Shown here one piece after another: positions 21,401-32,383 of a stretch of DNA of 64,000 nucleotides. The stretch is from Sclerotiophoma versabilis (lineage: Eukaryota > Ascomycota > Dothideomycetes > Pleosporales > Didymellaceae), in NCBI GenBank assembly GCA_012274445.1, contig JAAROD010000029.1, positions 868,001 through 932,000 of the forward strand, given 5' to 3'. The position numbers and the translations under genes are program-made. The number at the start of each line of letters is the position of its first letter. Position 1 is the first letter of the stretch. The notes beneath the pieces are model-generated. The model saw nothing but the letters and a program-made list of their open reading frames with translations, was not told the origin of the DNA and searched no databases.

Positions 21401-23017
21401 TCAATATACGGTCAAGGAGCTCACGGCGCCGTTCTTCAGCACCTCAAAAACCATGCCTGGAAACCCAAAGAGCTCCACGTTTCCAACATCCGTGGCACCA
21501 TCCACCATGACACTACCAGTGTTTGCAAACTGGCTCCGCCTGCCAGATGCATCCTCCCAACCTCCGAGAAGCTCAACACTGCTACCAGGACTGTCGCCCC
21601 AGCCTCTGTTTAGAGCCATACCACGCTGTTGCAGTCGTTCTTGTTCCTCGTTGTCATAATATGCCTTGAAGACTTCCTTCAATCGACCTGAGATGTCGCT
21701 GAAGCGCATCTCAGAGTTTAGCGGTTCTCGATACTGCGCTGACGGAACGTGTTCCAGGATCCACCTGCTTCTCCTGTGTCTGTTAAACTGGTACGATCCA
21801 GGTATGTTGCCGTGGAATATGATCTTGGTTACGGTCAGGTGGTTGAGTGGCTGCGCACTCAGTTCACCTTCGTCGTGAAGATCCGACTCTTTGCGCTCTG
21901 CTGTAGGCGAAGGTGGGGATATCTGTGTTGGTTGTGAGATCAAAACGTCGAAGCCATGATGGTAGTAGTTGTAGAAATGCTCTGCTGCAGCAATTTCACG
22001 CTCTTGAGCTTCAAGTGCCGCATCGTCGTCATCTTCCCAATCTTCTTCGTTATCCGTACCAATCGCTGAGCCACGGTCTGAATCTAGCATGTCCTCAGGT
22101 GTCAGTCCTCCAGGCGAGTGGTCAGATGCATCGCTGGTTGTTCGGTCCTTGTGTATCGATAATCGATGGTCGTTCTTGCGATAAATGGAGTCTGGGGCGC
22201 CAAGCTCCATTATGAGGTCTTGAGGCGTTGTTTCACTGAGGGTGATCCAGAACGGAGAATTCGACCGTCTGACGAGCTCGATTCTCCCTTCACCATGCAC
22301 CTTTACGAGTTCAATCTCGTCAGGTCCACCTCCCGTACCCTTAGTACCTACGAGAGCCGAAGACCTAGGGTTTGAAGGTGTGACTGTGAACAGGGTCGTT
22401 CGAGCTTTCTGCCACGACTCGCCATTGAACACAGCCATGGAGGTTGCAGGACCCGTCGCAGAGGATGACAGCAGTGAGATGAAATCCTTCTTTGGCGAGT
22501 ATGCGGAGTGCTCTACTGGGAAGTTGAAAGCTATGCCAGGGTATGATAGATTGTAGGTCCCTCTTGCATTTGGCTCTTCAGACTTTGGTGGGAGGTACTC
22601 TCCGCCATACGTGGGCCCCAGCAACTTGTCGTAGATATGCCTGAACCTGGGCCCCGTCACGCCGCCATGCATATCCGCAGGCTTGAACACCTCAATATCC
22701 TTGTATACTAGTCTCGCTTTCGTGAAGTCGAGCACCTCGATCAACCGCAACCGCTGGTCAGGGCCATCGAACTGTAGTCGCAGGCCGTTATCGGGTAGAA
22801 CGAGTTGTACAGGCGACGAGATAGGCCTAAGGTCATCGTGGTAGAGCTGGAATCGCGGGAACGCCTTGACTTCGGCCTTGATCGTGGTAAGGATGTCATG
22901 TAGAGAGCAGCCGAGCGCTGTGGTGTGGTTAGCTGAGTCGGAGCACGCATGGACGCGCAACTCACTCATGAAGCCCACGCTGCGCCCCGGCTGTAGCTGC
23001 ATACTGTCTTCTTCCAT
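21401..23017 (-). CDS. PHAF1: PHAF1/UPF0183 family protein
   Basis: A 522-residue member of the UPF0183 (PF03676) family, whose animal member PHAF1 works with BCAS3 at phagophore assembly sites. The role in fungi is not established. Predicted exons are 22966-23017 and 21401-22917. Splicing joins SVGFM to TLGCSLHDIL, matching the family's N terminus. The unspliced frame is also open and would add 16 residues. Family features are DNGLRLQFDGPDQRLRLIEV, FRHIYDKLLGPTYGGEY, YPGIAFNFPV and, after a variable acidic insert, a C-terminal FHGNIPGSYQFNRHRR block. It is divergently transcribed from the kinesin-5 gene, with about 560 bp between the starts. Confidence 0.88.
   Translation of the reverse strand: MEEDSMQLQPGRSVGFMSELRVHACSDSANHTTALGCSLHDILTTIKAEVKAFPRFQLYHDDLRPISSPVQLVLPDNGLRLQFDGPDQRLRLIEVLDFTKARLVYKDIEVFKPADMHGGVTGPRFRHIYDKLLGPTYGGEYLPPKSEEPNARGTYNLSYPGIAFNFPVEHSAYSPKKDFISLLSSSATGPATSMAVFNGESWQKARTTLFTVTPSNPRSSALVGTKGTGGGPDEIELVKVHGEGRIELVRRSNSPFWITLSETTPQDLIMELGAPDSIYRKNDHRLSIHKDRTTSDASDHSPGGLTPEDMLDSDRGSAIGTDNEEDWEDDDDAALEAQEREIAAAEHFYNYYHHGFDVLISQPTQISPPSPTAERKESDLHDEGELSAQPLNHLTVTKIIFHGNIPGSYQFNRHRRSRWILEHVPSAQYREPLNSEMRFSDISGRLKEVFKAYYDNEEQERLQQRGMALNRGWGDSPGSSVELLGGWEDASGRRSQFANTGSVMVDGATDVGNVELFGFPGMVFEVLKNGAVSSLTVY
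22918..22965 (-). other. PHAF1: In-frame, stop-free 48-bp intron of the PHAF1 homologue
   Basis: Donor GTGAGT, branch-like GCTAACC and acceptor CCACAG enclose 48 bp, a multiple of three without a stop. The splice restores FMTLG, which aligns with the family pattern. Retention would insert 16 residues near the N terminus. Confidence 0.82.
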
Positions 23018-23581
23018 CTTGTGTGAGCGCCTGGGTAGATTCGTCCGCTACGGTTGATCACTCCCCTGTCCGCAGGCATGCGCGGAGGGAGCGTTCTTGG
23101 ACTGGTTCACGTGGACGCAGTGAAATGGCTGATCTGACGTCGGTCTAAGACTGCTGACAATGAACTACTTGCAGGAGCCGAGTTTGTGGTACTACAGGTG
23201 TATTCACTCAGAAAAGGTGAAGCTCGAGCGTGATGGGGTGCTATGTTGAGGGGAGGGGCGGGTCTGGCGGGGATCTATGTAAGGCGACGTTGGACTTTCT
23301 TTCTATGGCAAGACTCCGAATATGAGGATAAGAACGAAGTAGATGCGCGAGACCGGGTATCATATGCAAAGCAAGTCAAAGTTATAGTCAGTTGCTCAAG
23401 GCTTGCAGGTGCAGGTGTTCACCTGGTGCAGATGACGAAGGGGGCTCGGGCGGCTGCCGGTAGCGTGTTTGGGCCCCACCCGGACCCCTGCAACCCTTGT
23501 GTTTTGTTGTTTACGTGCATCAACACCGAACGACATCACCATCGCCAACCTCACTAACCACCACAGCCAACATATTTCGAC
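23018..23581. promoter_or_regulatory. Shared divergent promoter of PHAF1 homologue and kinesin-5
   Basis: About 560 bp separate the two opposed start codons. No open frame in it looks coding. The kinesin-proximal part holds C-rich and CA-rich leader sequence (…CATCACCATCGCC…). No specific factor site is certain. Confidence 0.5.
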
Positions 23582-26500
23582 ATGTCTGGCCTCCCAAGAC
23601 CAGGCGCGCCGGCGGCGGTGAAGCGCACCACATCCACAATGCGCCCCCCAGCATCGCGACAGACAACAAATAACCTTATGCGTGGGCGGTCTGCCACACC
23701 CATGCTTGATGGGCGCACATCACGAGCGGAATCAGTAGCTTCGACTAGGACCAGAGGCACACCACGCTCCTCACCACTCAAAAGGAAAGCAACCGAGTTC
23801 GAAGATGCTGGGCAAGAGACAAATATCAATGTTGTCGTCCGTTGCCGTGGCCGTAACGATCGCGAAGTGCGCGAGAACAGCGGTGTTGTCGTCACCACCA
23901 ACGGCATCAAGGGCAATACAGTTGACCTCTCCATGGGCCCCAGCGCGCTCAGCAACAAGACGTATCAGTTTGACAAGGTCTTCTCGCCTGCCGCAGACCA
24001 GGGCATGGTCTTCGATGAGGTCGTTGCACCTATCATTGACGAGGTATGCGCTTGACGGTTCCCGAAGATGTCCTCTCTGACATGGCATAGGTCCTCGACG
24101 GCTTCAATTGCACAATTTTCGCATACGGTCAAACCGGTACCGGAAAGACATACACCATGACCGGTGACATCTCCGACGTCCTTCCCCTGCCTGACGCCGC
24201 CGGTATCGTTCCTCGTGTCCTCTACGCCTTGTTCGACAAACTGAACCAAGAGGAGACCGAGAATTCCGTCAAATGCTCCTTTATCGAGTTGTACAACGAA
24301 GAGCTGCGCGATCTTTGTGCAGTGGACGACACAGTAAAGCTGAAAATTTTCGATGACAATAGCAAGAAGGGGCAGACCACAACGATGGTTCAGGGCATGG
24401 AAGAGTGCCACCTGAAGACAGCCCGAGAGGGTATCCAGCTCCTGCGTTCAGGTTCTCACAAGCGTCAGGTGGCCGCAACAAAATGCAACGATCTCAGTTC
24501 TCGATCGCACACAGTTTTCACTATAACAGTCTACATCAAGCGCACTACAGAAGATGGTCAGGAATACTTGAGCGCAGGAAAGCTCAACCTTGTCGATCTT
24601 GCCGGTAGCGAGAACATCCAGCGCAGTGGTGCAGAGAACAAGCGTGCTGCTGAAGCTGGTTTGATCAACAAGAGTCTGCTCACTTTAGGTCGCGTTATCA
24701 ACGCACTTGTCGAACGCAGCTCACATATTCCGTACCGCGAATCGAAGTTGACACGACTGTTGCAAGATTCTCTCGGTGGTCGAACGAAGACATGCATCAT
24801 CGCAACCTTATCGCCAGCGAAGAGTAACCTCGAAGAAACTATTTCCACGCTCGATTACGCTTTCCGCGCGAAGAACATCCGAAACAAGCCTCAAGTCAAC
24901 CAGGCGATCAACAAAAAGACTCTCCTCAGAGAATTTACGGCCGAGATCGAGAAGTTAAAGAGCGAACTCATAGCAACACGGCAGCGTAATGGTGTCTACC
25001 TTACCCAGGAGAGCTATGAGGAGATGACAACGGTCAGTGAATCGCGACGTATCCTTAGTGAGGAACAACGCGACCGAATTGAAACCATGGAAGTCAACCT
25101 CCGCAACAGGGTAGAGGAGTTGTTCAAGATCACGACGAGCTTCCAGACACTCAAGAAGGATAACGAGCAGGCTCAGCTAGCTCTAGAAGGCACGAAAGGC
25201 ATATTGGAGAAGACAGAGATCGTGTTGGAGCACACCCGCCAAAACCTTGCTGAAGAGGAAGAGTTGCGGAAAGCGCACGAAAAGACAGAGGGTGAACTCG
25301 CAGAAATTGGGTATGGCATGATTACTACACTCGGCAAGACAACCTCAGACCTCGATGGTCTGCGATCGAAGATCCGCCGAAAGTCAGAACTACAATCCCA
25401 GAACCGTCGCAACTGGGCGACGTCGCAAAACAATGTTCGAGACACTACTCGTCTTGTCGAAGACCGGATCGAGGAATTCCAGCAACAGCAAGGACAACTC
25501 ATGGACCTTCTTACGGCGCGTATGCAGGACTTCGTCCGTGATGAGCTTGAAAAACTCGGCGCGTCGCAGTCTTTCTTGCAAGAGAAGATGCAGGCATACC
25601 AAGCATCAGAGCAAGAAGTCAATCAGCAAACGGCGAAAACTCGTGACGATATGAACGAGGTCCTTGAGGAGATTAAGACATTGCGGGAAGATGTAAAGAC
25701 CAAGATTGGCTCTGGACTTGATGAACTCTCATCTGCAGCAGAGCAAATCTCAGCCAACATCGTCACCGAACTTGATGGTTTCAGAGATAAACTGCACCAG
25801 TCGTACGCAAATCTGGGGCGTGAGTTCAAGGCCACATTCGATGGGCTTGTCAAGAGTCTCAATGCACAACAAGTAGATAACGAACGCTTGCATGCACAGG
25901 TCCTCGAGGCAAATGCTGCCTTACTAGCAGCAAACAACCACACCCAAGGACGGTTGGCGCAGGTGGTTGACGAGGAAAAGCAAAAGTCTGCCGAGGAGCG
26001 CCAGCAGCTACTGCAACAAATCACTGCCATTATCGGGGCTAATGCGGACGCTCAGGACCAACGGATGAATGAAAAGCTTGCCAGTGTTGGCGCAGAGCTG
26101 GGAGCCGCGAATGCAGCGTTCGAGACAAAGCAGAGCGAATACACTTCAGATTTGGAGGCTTGGAACAACCAGTCCAAGAGCATTGTGGCCGGCGTCACTA
26201 CTTCGAGAGATGCTATGAAGACCAAGCTCCGTGGCGATTATGAGATGGCGACGCAGCATTCAGATCTGCTCAAGGACACCACCACATCTGTGCACGCAAG
26301 CACAGTGAAAGCGGTCGAGGCCCAAATGACACATCTCGACACACAACTGCACTCACTCGACGACATCGTTTCTCGTATCCGCGAACAGAACAACGTCCAC
26401 CACACCGCGCATACTGCTTCGCTCGCTACTTTGTCATCTACTGTGCAGACTTCCTACTCCAGCGTTGGTGAGCACTTGTCAACCTCGTTCGAGCGCGTAC

Positions 26501-27195
26501 AAGCACTCGAGAGCGACGTGTCAGCACAACAGAGTACCCTCAGGGAGACTTTGTCATCCTTGTCTGCCGATGCCACGATTCGTGCCCCTCTCCACGAGCT
26601 CCGCGAAATTGTTGGCGCACAGAACCTCCTTGAGTACAACCCAACCGGCCAGACACCTCAGCGTGTCAATTATCACATTCCCGCTACACTCCCTCGAACC
26701 GACGACCACCAGACCATCCTTTCTCGTCTCCGCGACCATCCATCGTCCTCAGACGACACCACTCGCAGCCCGACCAAGCAGCCCATCTTCGTCGACGCCA
26801 CCTCATCTGCAGATTCCACCACCGAGCTCTTCCTTCCTTCAAAACCTGATTTCACACGCTCCATCAGTGCGAACACCCAGAACCACACCGCTCCTATCTC
26901 ACTCCGTGAACTCGACGTTAACATTGTCGCCCAGGAGTCCGCACACACCCAGCCTCTGCCGCTTGCTTCAAGGTCCAGCGACTCGGTCGTTATGGCTGCG
27001 CCGCCAAACAAGAAGCTCAAGGGTAGTGATGAGGGCAGTAAATTGCCGATGAAGAAGATGATGCGGAAGACGGTTGGCGGTGGTATGGGAAAGGAGGAGA
27101 GGGAGAACATGAGTATTACCAACTTTGCGAGCTCAATTGGGCCGGGGCAGACTGGTGGGAGGAAACTGAGAAGTCACGGTCATGGGAGTAGCTGA
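23582..27195 (+). CDS. bimC: Kinesin-5 mitotic motor (BimC/Cut7/Eg5 type)
   Basis: A plus-end-directed bipolar kinesin that slides antiparallel spindle microtubules for spindle-pole separation. Exons are 23582-24043 and 24091-27195, giving 1188 residues. The join gives an uninterrupted motor core: P-loop GQTGTGKT near 167-174, switch I NDLSSRSH and switch II DLAGSE. A basic Ser/Pro-rich N-terminal extension of about 80 residues precedes the motor. Long coiled-coil segments follow to about residue 1000. The tail carries SLRELDVN, which I read as part of the BimC box region, then a Lys-rich end. The start ATG follows a CA-rich leader. It is divergent from the PHAF1 homologue. Confidence 0.94.
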
Positions 27196-27699
27196 ATCAC
27201 CTGAAGTGAGTTTTCTGAAGAGAAAACTTCGTTTTGGATAGGCGTTTCTTTGCTTTATCTGGGTATTGGTGGGTCAGACAATGGCGTTTGGGATGGTAGA
27301 TGCATGTCCACCATACTGTGTCGGTTGAGTGTTTGAGCTCCCTCTCTGCATTTCCTTGGTGTAGGCGTAAATATTTTGGATCAACTACTTTTTCACTCTT
27401 CGACTTGTGCCTTCCAAGTCATATGAGTGGCGTTTTGACATTTGTTCACTCCCTTTGCGTTATGTGAGACGCATCGAGCAATAAAGTGGAGTACTTCGAA
27501 GCCCTATTCAGTAGAGGTCAAAAGTATGCATTGGGGCTATACTGTAGAAAGACCCAATACTCCCCTCTCACTCATTATGGCCTTCCTTAGTGACGCTATC
27601 CTGCAATGAGCCCACGGCGTCGTGTAGACGGCTTAAGTGGGTTGACTACATGAGTGAAACAATTTCCCCTCTCGCTTTCCCTCCAATCCAGAACTCAAC
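27196..27699. other. Kinesin-5 3' flank
   Basis: T-rich sequence follows the stop codon. No open frame looks coding. The SDR relic begins at about 27.7 kb. Confidence 0.5.
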
Positions 27700-28365
27700 T
27701 CCTCAACATCACATAAGTTTTCACTTACGAACAACATCGACATTGCGACCATTCTTGACCTCCGCTTAATCGCTTATGACCACAAACTTCATTTCAGTCT
27801 GAGCCACCTCTCACATTTCCTTTTGTCGAGCTCTTAGAATCCGCTCTCCTCGCTGTCCAGATTCCCCGCGTCGTTGTCTCGCGCCCTCGGCCCACAATGT
27901 CCACACGAGATCAATCAACCGACACCTACGACTTCCAGAAAGGCGGCTATCGCCCCAGTGTGGCTTAAGACCAAAGCGAGATGGCCAACATTTACATACC
28001 TCGCGAAAGTGTGCGTCGCTCTGGCACGCACTAACTACACTCCACGAGCGTCTATTATGGTCTCGTCCAGACGGGACTGGCCCAGCACATGTCCCCGGGT
28101 GTCTTCAAGGGGATGGAATTCTTATACTCTACTATTAACAATGTTGAGCAGGGTGCCGCAACATCGGTGTGGGCGGCCGTGGGCAAGGCATGGGAATATA
28201 AGGGCGGCAACACAAGTACCTCGTCAGCTGCGCCGTGACAGAGCCGTGAGTCGAAGAGGACGATGAATTTCTATGCCTAGATATGCACCACAGACCTATA
28301 ACGTGGAGAAGGCGGAGATGTTGTGGAGTGACTCGCTCAGTTTTGTGAGATTATCAGACCAGGTT
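27700..28365 (+). pseudogene. Degenerate short-chain dehydrogenase/reductase (SDR)
   Basis: Successive frames spell a decayed classical SDR. The order is an NNAG-like segment (TNNIDIATI), HLSHFLL (from NHLGHFLL), IPRVVV, YDFQKGGY, the active-site region, GLVQTGL, INNVEQGAATSVWAAV and a C-terminal YAPQTYNVEKAEMLW. The catalytic YxxxK has become stop-DQSE: the Tyr codon is TAA at 27966-27968 and the Lys codon is GAG at 27978-27980. A second in-frame TAA lies at 28032. A roughly 5-bp insertion near 28.22 kb shifts the frame before YLVSCAVTEP. The N-terminal nucleotide-binding Gly motif was not found. Relatives are retinol-dehydrogenase-like fungal SDRs. It cannot encode an active enzyme. Confidence 0.82.
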
Positions 28366-28582
28366 TTAGGAACCAAGACGTGCACCAAGAAATAAAATTT
28401 AAGAAAATTGCAAGCAAACAATTTGTTTCTGGCTAATTCAGTCCCTGTTAATTCTTACAAATATACAGATCCGACGTAGCTTCGATTAACAATATCTTTG
28501 CGGGTTGCGTTATTCCCGTTGTTTCTGATTGTGATGTGCACCGGGCTTCAGTCCAGGCGGATAGTCGGACATATTTAAAACC

Positions 28583-30336
28583 TCAAAGCCGTAAATGTGC
28601 CACCACGGCTGCGGCACAGACGTATATGATCTTAGGATAGATTAGTGCATCTATGTTTGGTTCTCTCGGGCGATCGACATACAGCAGATGTGAAGTAGGG
28701 CAAACCCAATCCCATGCCTCCAAGCTTGATGGCCTGTATCCACAGAGATGCCATGAGCGGAGCACCTACGAGCGAGCCCAGTGTCTTAGTCAACATAACG
28801 ATGCTGAAGTCTTGTGTATCAGAGTCACCGAGTGCTATCAGCTGAGACTTGACGAGCGACATTGTGAAAACTGGCAAGGCCGAACCAAGGGCATAGATCA
28901 TCAGGGCTCCTAATAGCATCCAAAATTTGAAAGCTAGCGCCACACATAACACGCCGATGACTGAAATTAGAATGCTAGCTTCCGCTCCAAGGTAGTTCAG
29001 TCGAACTTCAGAGCCATGGACAGCTCTCGTGGATATTGACTTGCGAATGATGCGCGGGACGATGATTGCAAGTAGTGTGAAGTTGACTATTGCTTTTGCC
29101 GACAACATGAAACCGGCCTGATTGGACAATGAGCGGATGATTGAGATAGGAAGAATGGCGTTCTAGCTGACTCACCTGGGCAAAGGTCCACTCGTACCTT
29201 TTCGAGATGTACTGCACAAGAAGCTTCGTGTCTGAGCTTGCAAGGGCAGTGAGGAAGAACGAGCAAAGCAGAACCTGGAAGTTTCGACGCCCTTTGATCA
29301 GGTTCACAAGCTTTAAGGCTGCCTGTATGCATTCTTGTATGAAGTTGCGGTTCTCGAAAGCGTTGGCATAGCGACTTGCACGACTCTCGCTCTCAGCAAG
29401 AAGCGGCCCGGCTTCTTCAACATCATCGGTGTTAAAATGCTTAGGCAAGGATGCTGGATAGTCGATACGCGTTAAGTCTGTTGTGTCGGGCAGTAGCATG
29501 ATCGTAGGCACTGCGCATGTTAAAAGACCTATGGTCATCCCAAAAGGTAGCCAGATGTTCCAGCTCATCATAGCCGACGCCATGGTAGGGCCCAAGAAAG
29601 AAACCACGTACGACGTGGAGCTGATATAAGAGAAATACGATGCCCTACTTTTGATGAGACTTGCTCAATGGAGGAAGGCGTGGTTGCAGATGACATACCG
29701 TTGAACATATTCACCAGCCAATGCTGAGGTTAATGTGAAGATTGTTGACTGCAACACGCATTCGCCCCCAAAGATAGCTAAGAAGGGTCCCACGATGATG
29801 AGTTTCGTAGGCAAGATATGTGAGAAGTATCCTATCGTGATAGCCCATAGGCTCATGAATATTCTTGGGACGAGGTTGCACCATAGAACAACTCGAAAGC
29901 CGTACTTCTCAGCGATGAAGCTGAAAGGTATCGTCACGAGGAAGTCTGGTCAAGGCAAAATCAGACACATGCAAGAACAGTTGATACAAAGCTGTTCTTA
30001 CATACCGCATACGACGATCGTGGTCTCCATAATACCTTGAAGCCATGCTAGCTGCTGTTGAACTTCGTCGATTTTACACAGCTTCTCAGGAATAGCTCCA
30101 TGTTTAGGGATCAGAGCTGGATTGCGATGCTCATAGTGGTCTTGACAAAGCCTCAGCTCAATCACGCGATTCAGAGGGAGCGTATATAAGACGGCAGAGA
30201 GATGCACGAGGATGAGAAGCACAACCAGTGGCCGTATTGAATGTTTGTTCTTTGTGTTAGGCTTAGGCGATGGGCTCCGAGAAACTGCGCCCATGGCACG
30301 TGACAGGAGCGGTTCACTGCTGATCGAGGTTGCCAT
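28583..30336 (-). CDS. Major facilitator superfamily transporter
   Basis: A polytopic plasma- or organelle-membrane transporter of 510 residues, substrate unknown. Predicted exons are 30006-30336, 29699-29945, 29176-29647, 28683-29117 and 28583-28630, all joining in frame. A basic N-terminal tail precedes TM1 (VVLLILVHLSAVLYTLP). A long extracellular-type loop with two Cys follows. TM segments include FLAIFGGECVLQSTIFTLTS and the last helix, IIYVCAAAVVAHL. A hydrophilic central loop of about 60 residues separates the two six-helix halves. The fold order suggests the fungal MFS group with a long TM1-TM2 loop. The terminal exon is needed to complete the last helix. The acceptor of intron 2 is ambiguous by 3 nt. 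Confidence 0.85.
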
Positions 30337-30997
30337 GTGTTAAAAGTACGTTGGCAACGACATGATCGATGTTTTTGGGAGGAAGTGTCATCAGTAGAGT
30401 CTCTTGCAACGCGATGTGTACTAGGAGGTTAGATAAGATAACGATCACGTGCCAAAGGCTTTCCAACCCCTCTCACCGACAATGACATGCGTTCTACAAC
30501 CGTCCAGGTTTAGCAACTGCCGAATAGGCCTTTCTTTTCTGTGGCAACACTCCGACAAAGCAAGTCCACACCGTAACTCCATCTTCGATCCACTACCGGG
30601 CCTCTTCGCCACACAACCAGGGTACACCTAGGCAATACGACAGCGCATTGCGCCACACCGAACCAGCCCTGCGGCCGCCTCACCCAATCTCCCCCTTTTC
30701 CAATCGCCAAACCACCTTCTAGAAACGCGCGTTCCCGACACCGTATTTCCCACGAACGCGATTTCGCGACTCGCGAACGCGACTGCCTGATCTCGGGCCC
30801 CGAGCCCAATTTGCCTCCCCAGATTCGCGTTCGGGGCCTGATGATCCTTGCAAGGGATGAAGAGACCACTGGTGGCGGTCCGACGCCACATATTAACGCG
30901 GGACGTTTGTCGAGGGATTGGTGATATCATTCCAGAGTGATCGTGAACTGGATTCCAGATTGATCTAGAAGTCTTGCTTGTACTGTACTGGCAAGTC
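30337..30997. other. MFS promoter region
   Basis: This lies between the MFS start and the 3' end of the next minus-strand gene. A CpG-rich segment at 30754-30782 contains a 15-bp near-palindrome and two GAACGCGA copies. The 100-119 residue minus frames here overlap each other in different registers, and I treat them as chance. Confidence 0.5.
30754..30782. promoter_or_regulatory. CpG-rich palindrome with flanking direct repeats
   Basis: TTCGCGA-C-TCGCGAA is a perfect inverted repeat with a one-base centre at 30763-30777. It overlaps two direct copies of GAACGCGA at 30754-30761 and 30775-30782. It lies about 420 bp upstream of the MFS start codon and could be a regulator binding site. The factor is unknown. 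Confidence 0.35.
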
Positions 30998-31519
30998 TTA
31001 CATCACGCCCTGGCAATACCCTAGACCCTCGCGGATGACGCAGCGCGCCCATGTTGGGTCCGCACATCTGTCTCCGCCGTAGTGTGACAGGCATGTTGAT
31101 TGTAGTTGCTTGTTTGAGTGCTGCGCTGCGAGAGAAATTCCTAGGGTAAGTGCGGTTGTGGAAAGGACGAGCAGAAGCATGATTACGATGATTTGTGCTC
31201 TGTACTTCCGCCATCGCTTGTGGTAGTTGCGCTCAGAATCAGAGTGCAAAGAGACATAGCTTTGTCGCCATGGTATGGACTCCAGTATGTCGAAGGACTG
31301 GATTGATGCCGGTGAAGGGGGTGCCGAGGTTGGGTCTTGATCCGCATACCGCGGACACAGGACGTTGTTGGCGAATGTAGTTCCATCGTCGATGTAGGGC
31401 GATAGCGGCATGTAGCCTATGCTGGTGGGTCTTGAGATGGAGATTGGTGTCTTGTGCGGTTAGTGAGGTGTCGCATAATCGGCAAGACAGCGCAATTTCC
31501 TTGCACTTACAGGAGGCAT
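30998..31519 (-). CDS. Small single-pass membrane protein, unknown function
   Basis: Predicted 153 residues from a 9-nt first exon (ATGCCTCCT, 31511-31519) spliced to 30998-31450. The intron of 60 bp has donor GTAAGT, branch CACTAAC and acceptor ACAAG. The spliced N terminus is MPPTPISISRPTSIGYMPL, a Pro/Ser-rich tail typical of fungal small membrane proteins. One hydrophobic helix follows a basic stretch (IIVIMLLLVLSTTALTLGI), and a short C-terminal domain has four Cys (STC, RC, ARC, GYC), likely disulphide-bonded outside the cytosol. No family is recognised. A start at the internal ATG (31411) would also be open and gives 137 residues. Confidence 0.68.
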
Positions 31520-32383
31520 GCTGGAAAATGGATGCAATGGTTTGAGCGAAATGCATATCGAGCGCGAGTATCAAGGCCATCTTTAAGACTCAAATGTTGC
31601 ATGAACATGTCTGAAACATGTAACGAGTGGACAGCAGCACAAGCAACTTGACGCGGTGCAAGTGAGCTTGAAGTCTGCTTGCCCACGAAGCTGAAACAGG
31701 ATATCGCAACAACCCCAGACTTAGGCGTGCAAGGAATAAGCTGCATGGAACACCGTTGATTTTGTGGACGACCACGTTCTAGAAAATAATGCTCATCACG
31801 TCCCTTTCAGCCCCGCTGTCAAGTACAGACTGAGCCCTAACACCATCACCATCACGCCCACAACACCATGTGTTTTCCCACTGATCCACTGCATGGGTCC
31901 TGAAAAGACGAAATTTTTGTAGGAGAAGAAGGGTATCTCTGCTCGCTTAAGCAAACAACACTGGCGAGTGAGCTCTTGTGCGGCATCTGGTTCCAATTTC
32001 AGCCGGTATAATTGCTTTCCACCACTCGCACTCCCGCCACAGAGCTATTCATATTAGAGGACGTTGTAGATCCAAGATGCGAATATTCTGCTCTGATCGG
32101 GACCGATGTATCAACGCAGCCTTGGGCTGGTGATGAACGACCTTGTTTTTTTTGTAGGTCGAGGGTTGTAACAAAGGAAATGCTGGTAATGGACAGGAAC
32201 AAAAAAATTCTTTGATATCGCGGAAAGGTAGAATAAAACGCTTGCAAATGCCAGACAGATGTGACGCTATGACGCTCATACATGAAGAGTTTTGGTACAA
32301 CGGGTATATTCACGGTTGTGATCGGACAATCCATGACTATGCGGGGATGTTCAAGACAACAACTGCTCCCAGCAAAGGGTATT
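31520..32383. other. Intergenic between small membrane protein gene and cyclin
   Basis: This contains one possible terminal exon (31796-32035, minus), listed separately. A 185-residue minus frame (31999-32556) overlaps the cyclin 3' end out of frame and is not credited as a gene. Confidence 0.5.
31796..32033 (-). CDS. Possible terminal exon of a small membrane protein
   Basis: A frame opens just after a good 3' splice context (CTAATATGAATAG, acceptor near 32034) and stays open to a TGA at 31796. It reads as a soluble segment (LEPDAAQELTRQCC) and a C-terminal hydrophobic helix (GVVGVMVMVLGLSLYL). Third positions favour C and G. I could not find the upstream exons or a start. An ATG inside (MQWISGKTHG) could alone encode 32 residues. 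Family unknown. Confidence 0.3.

Noticed and set aside
27874..28266. A 130-residue plus frame as an intact gene
   Set aside because: It begins at a non-ATG codon and is out of register with the readable SDR segments. The region is better explained as an SDR pseudogene.
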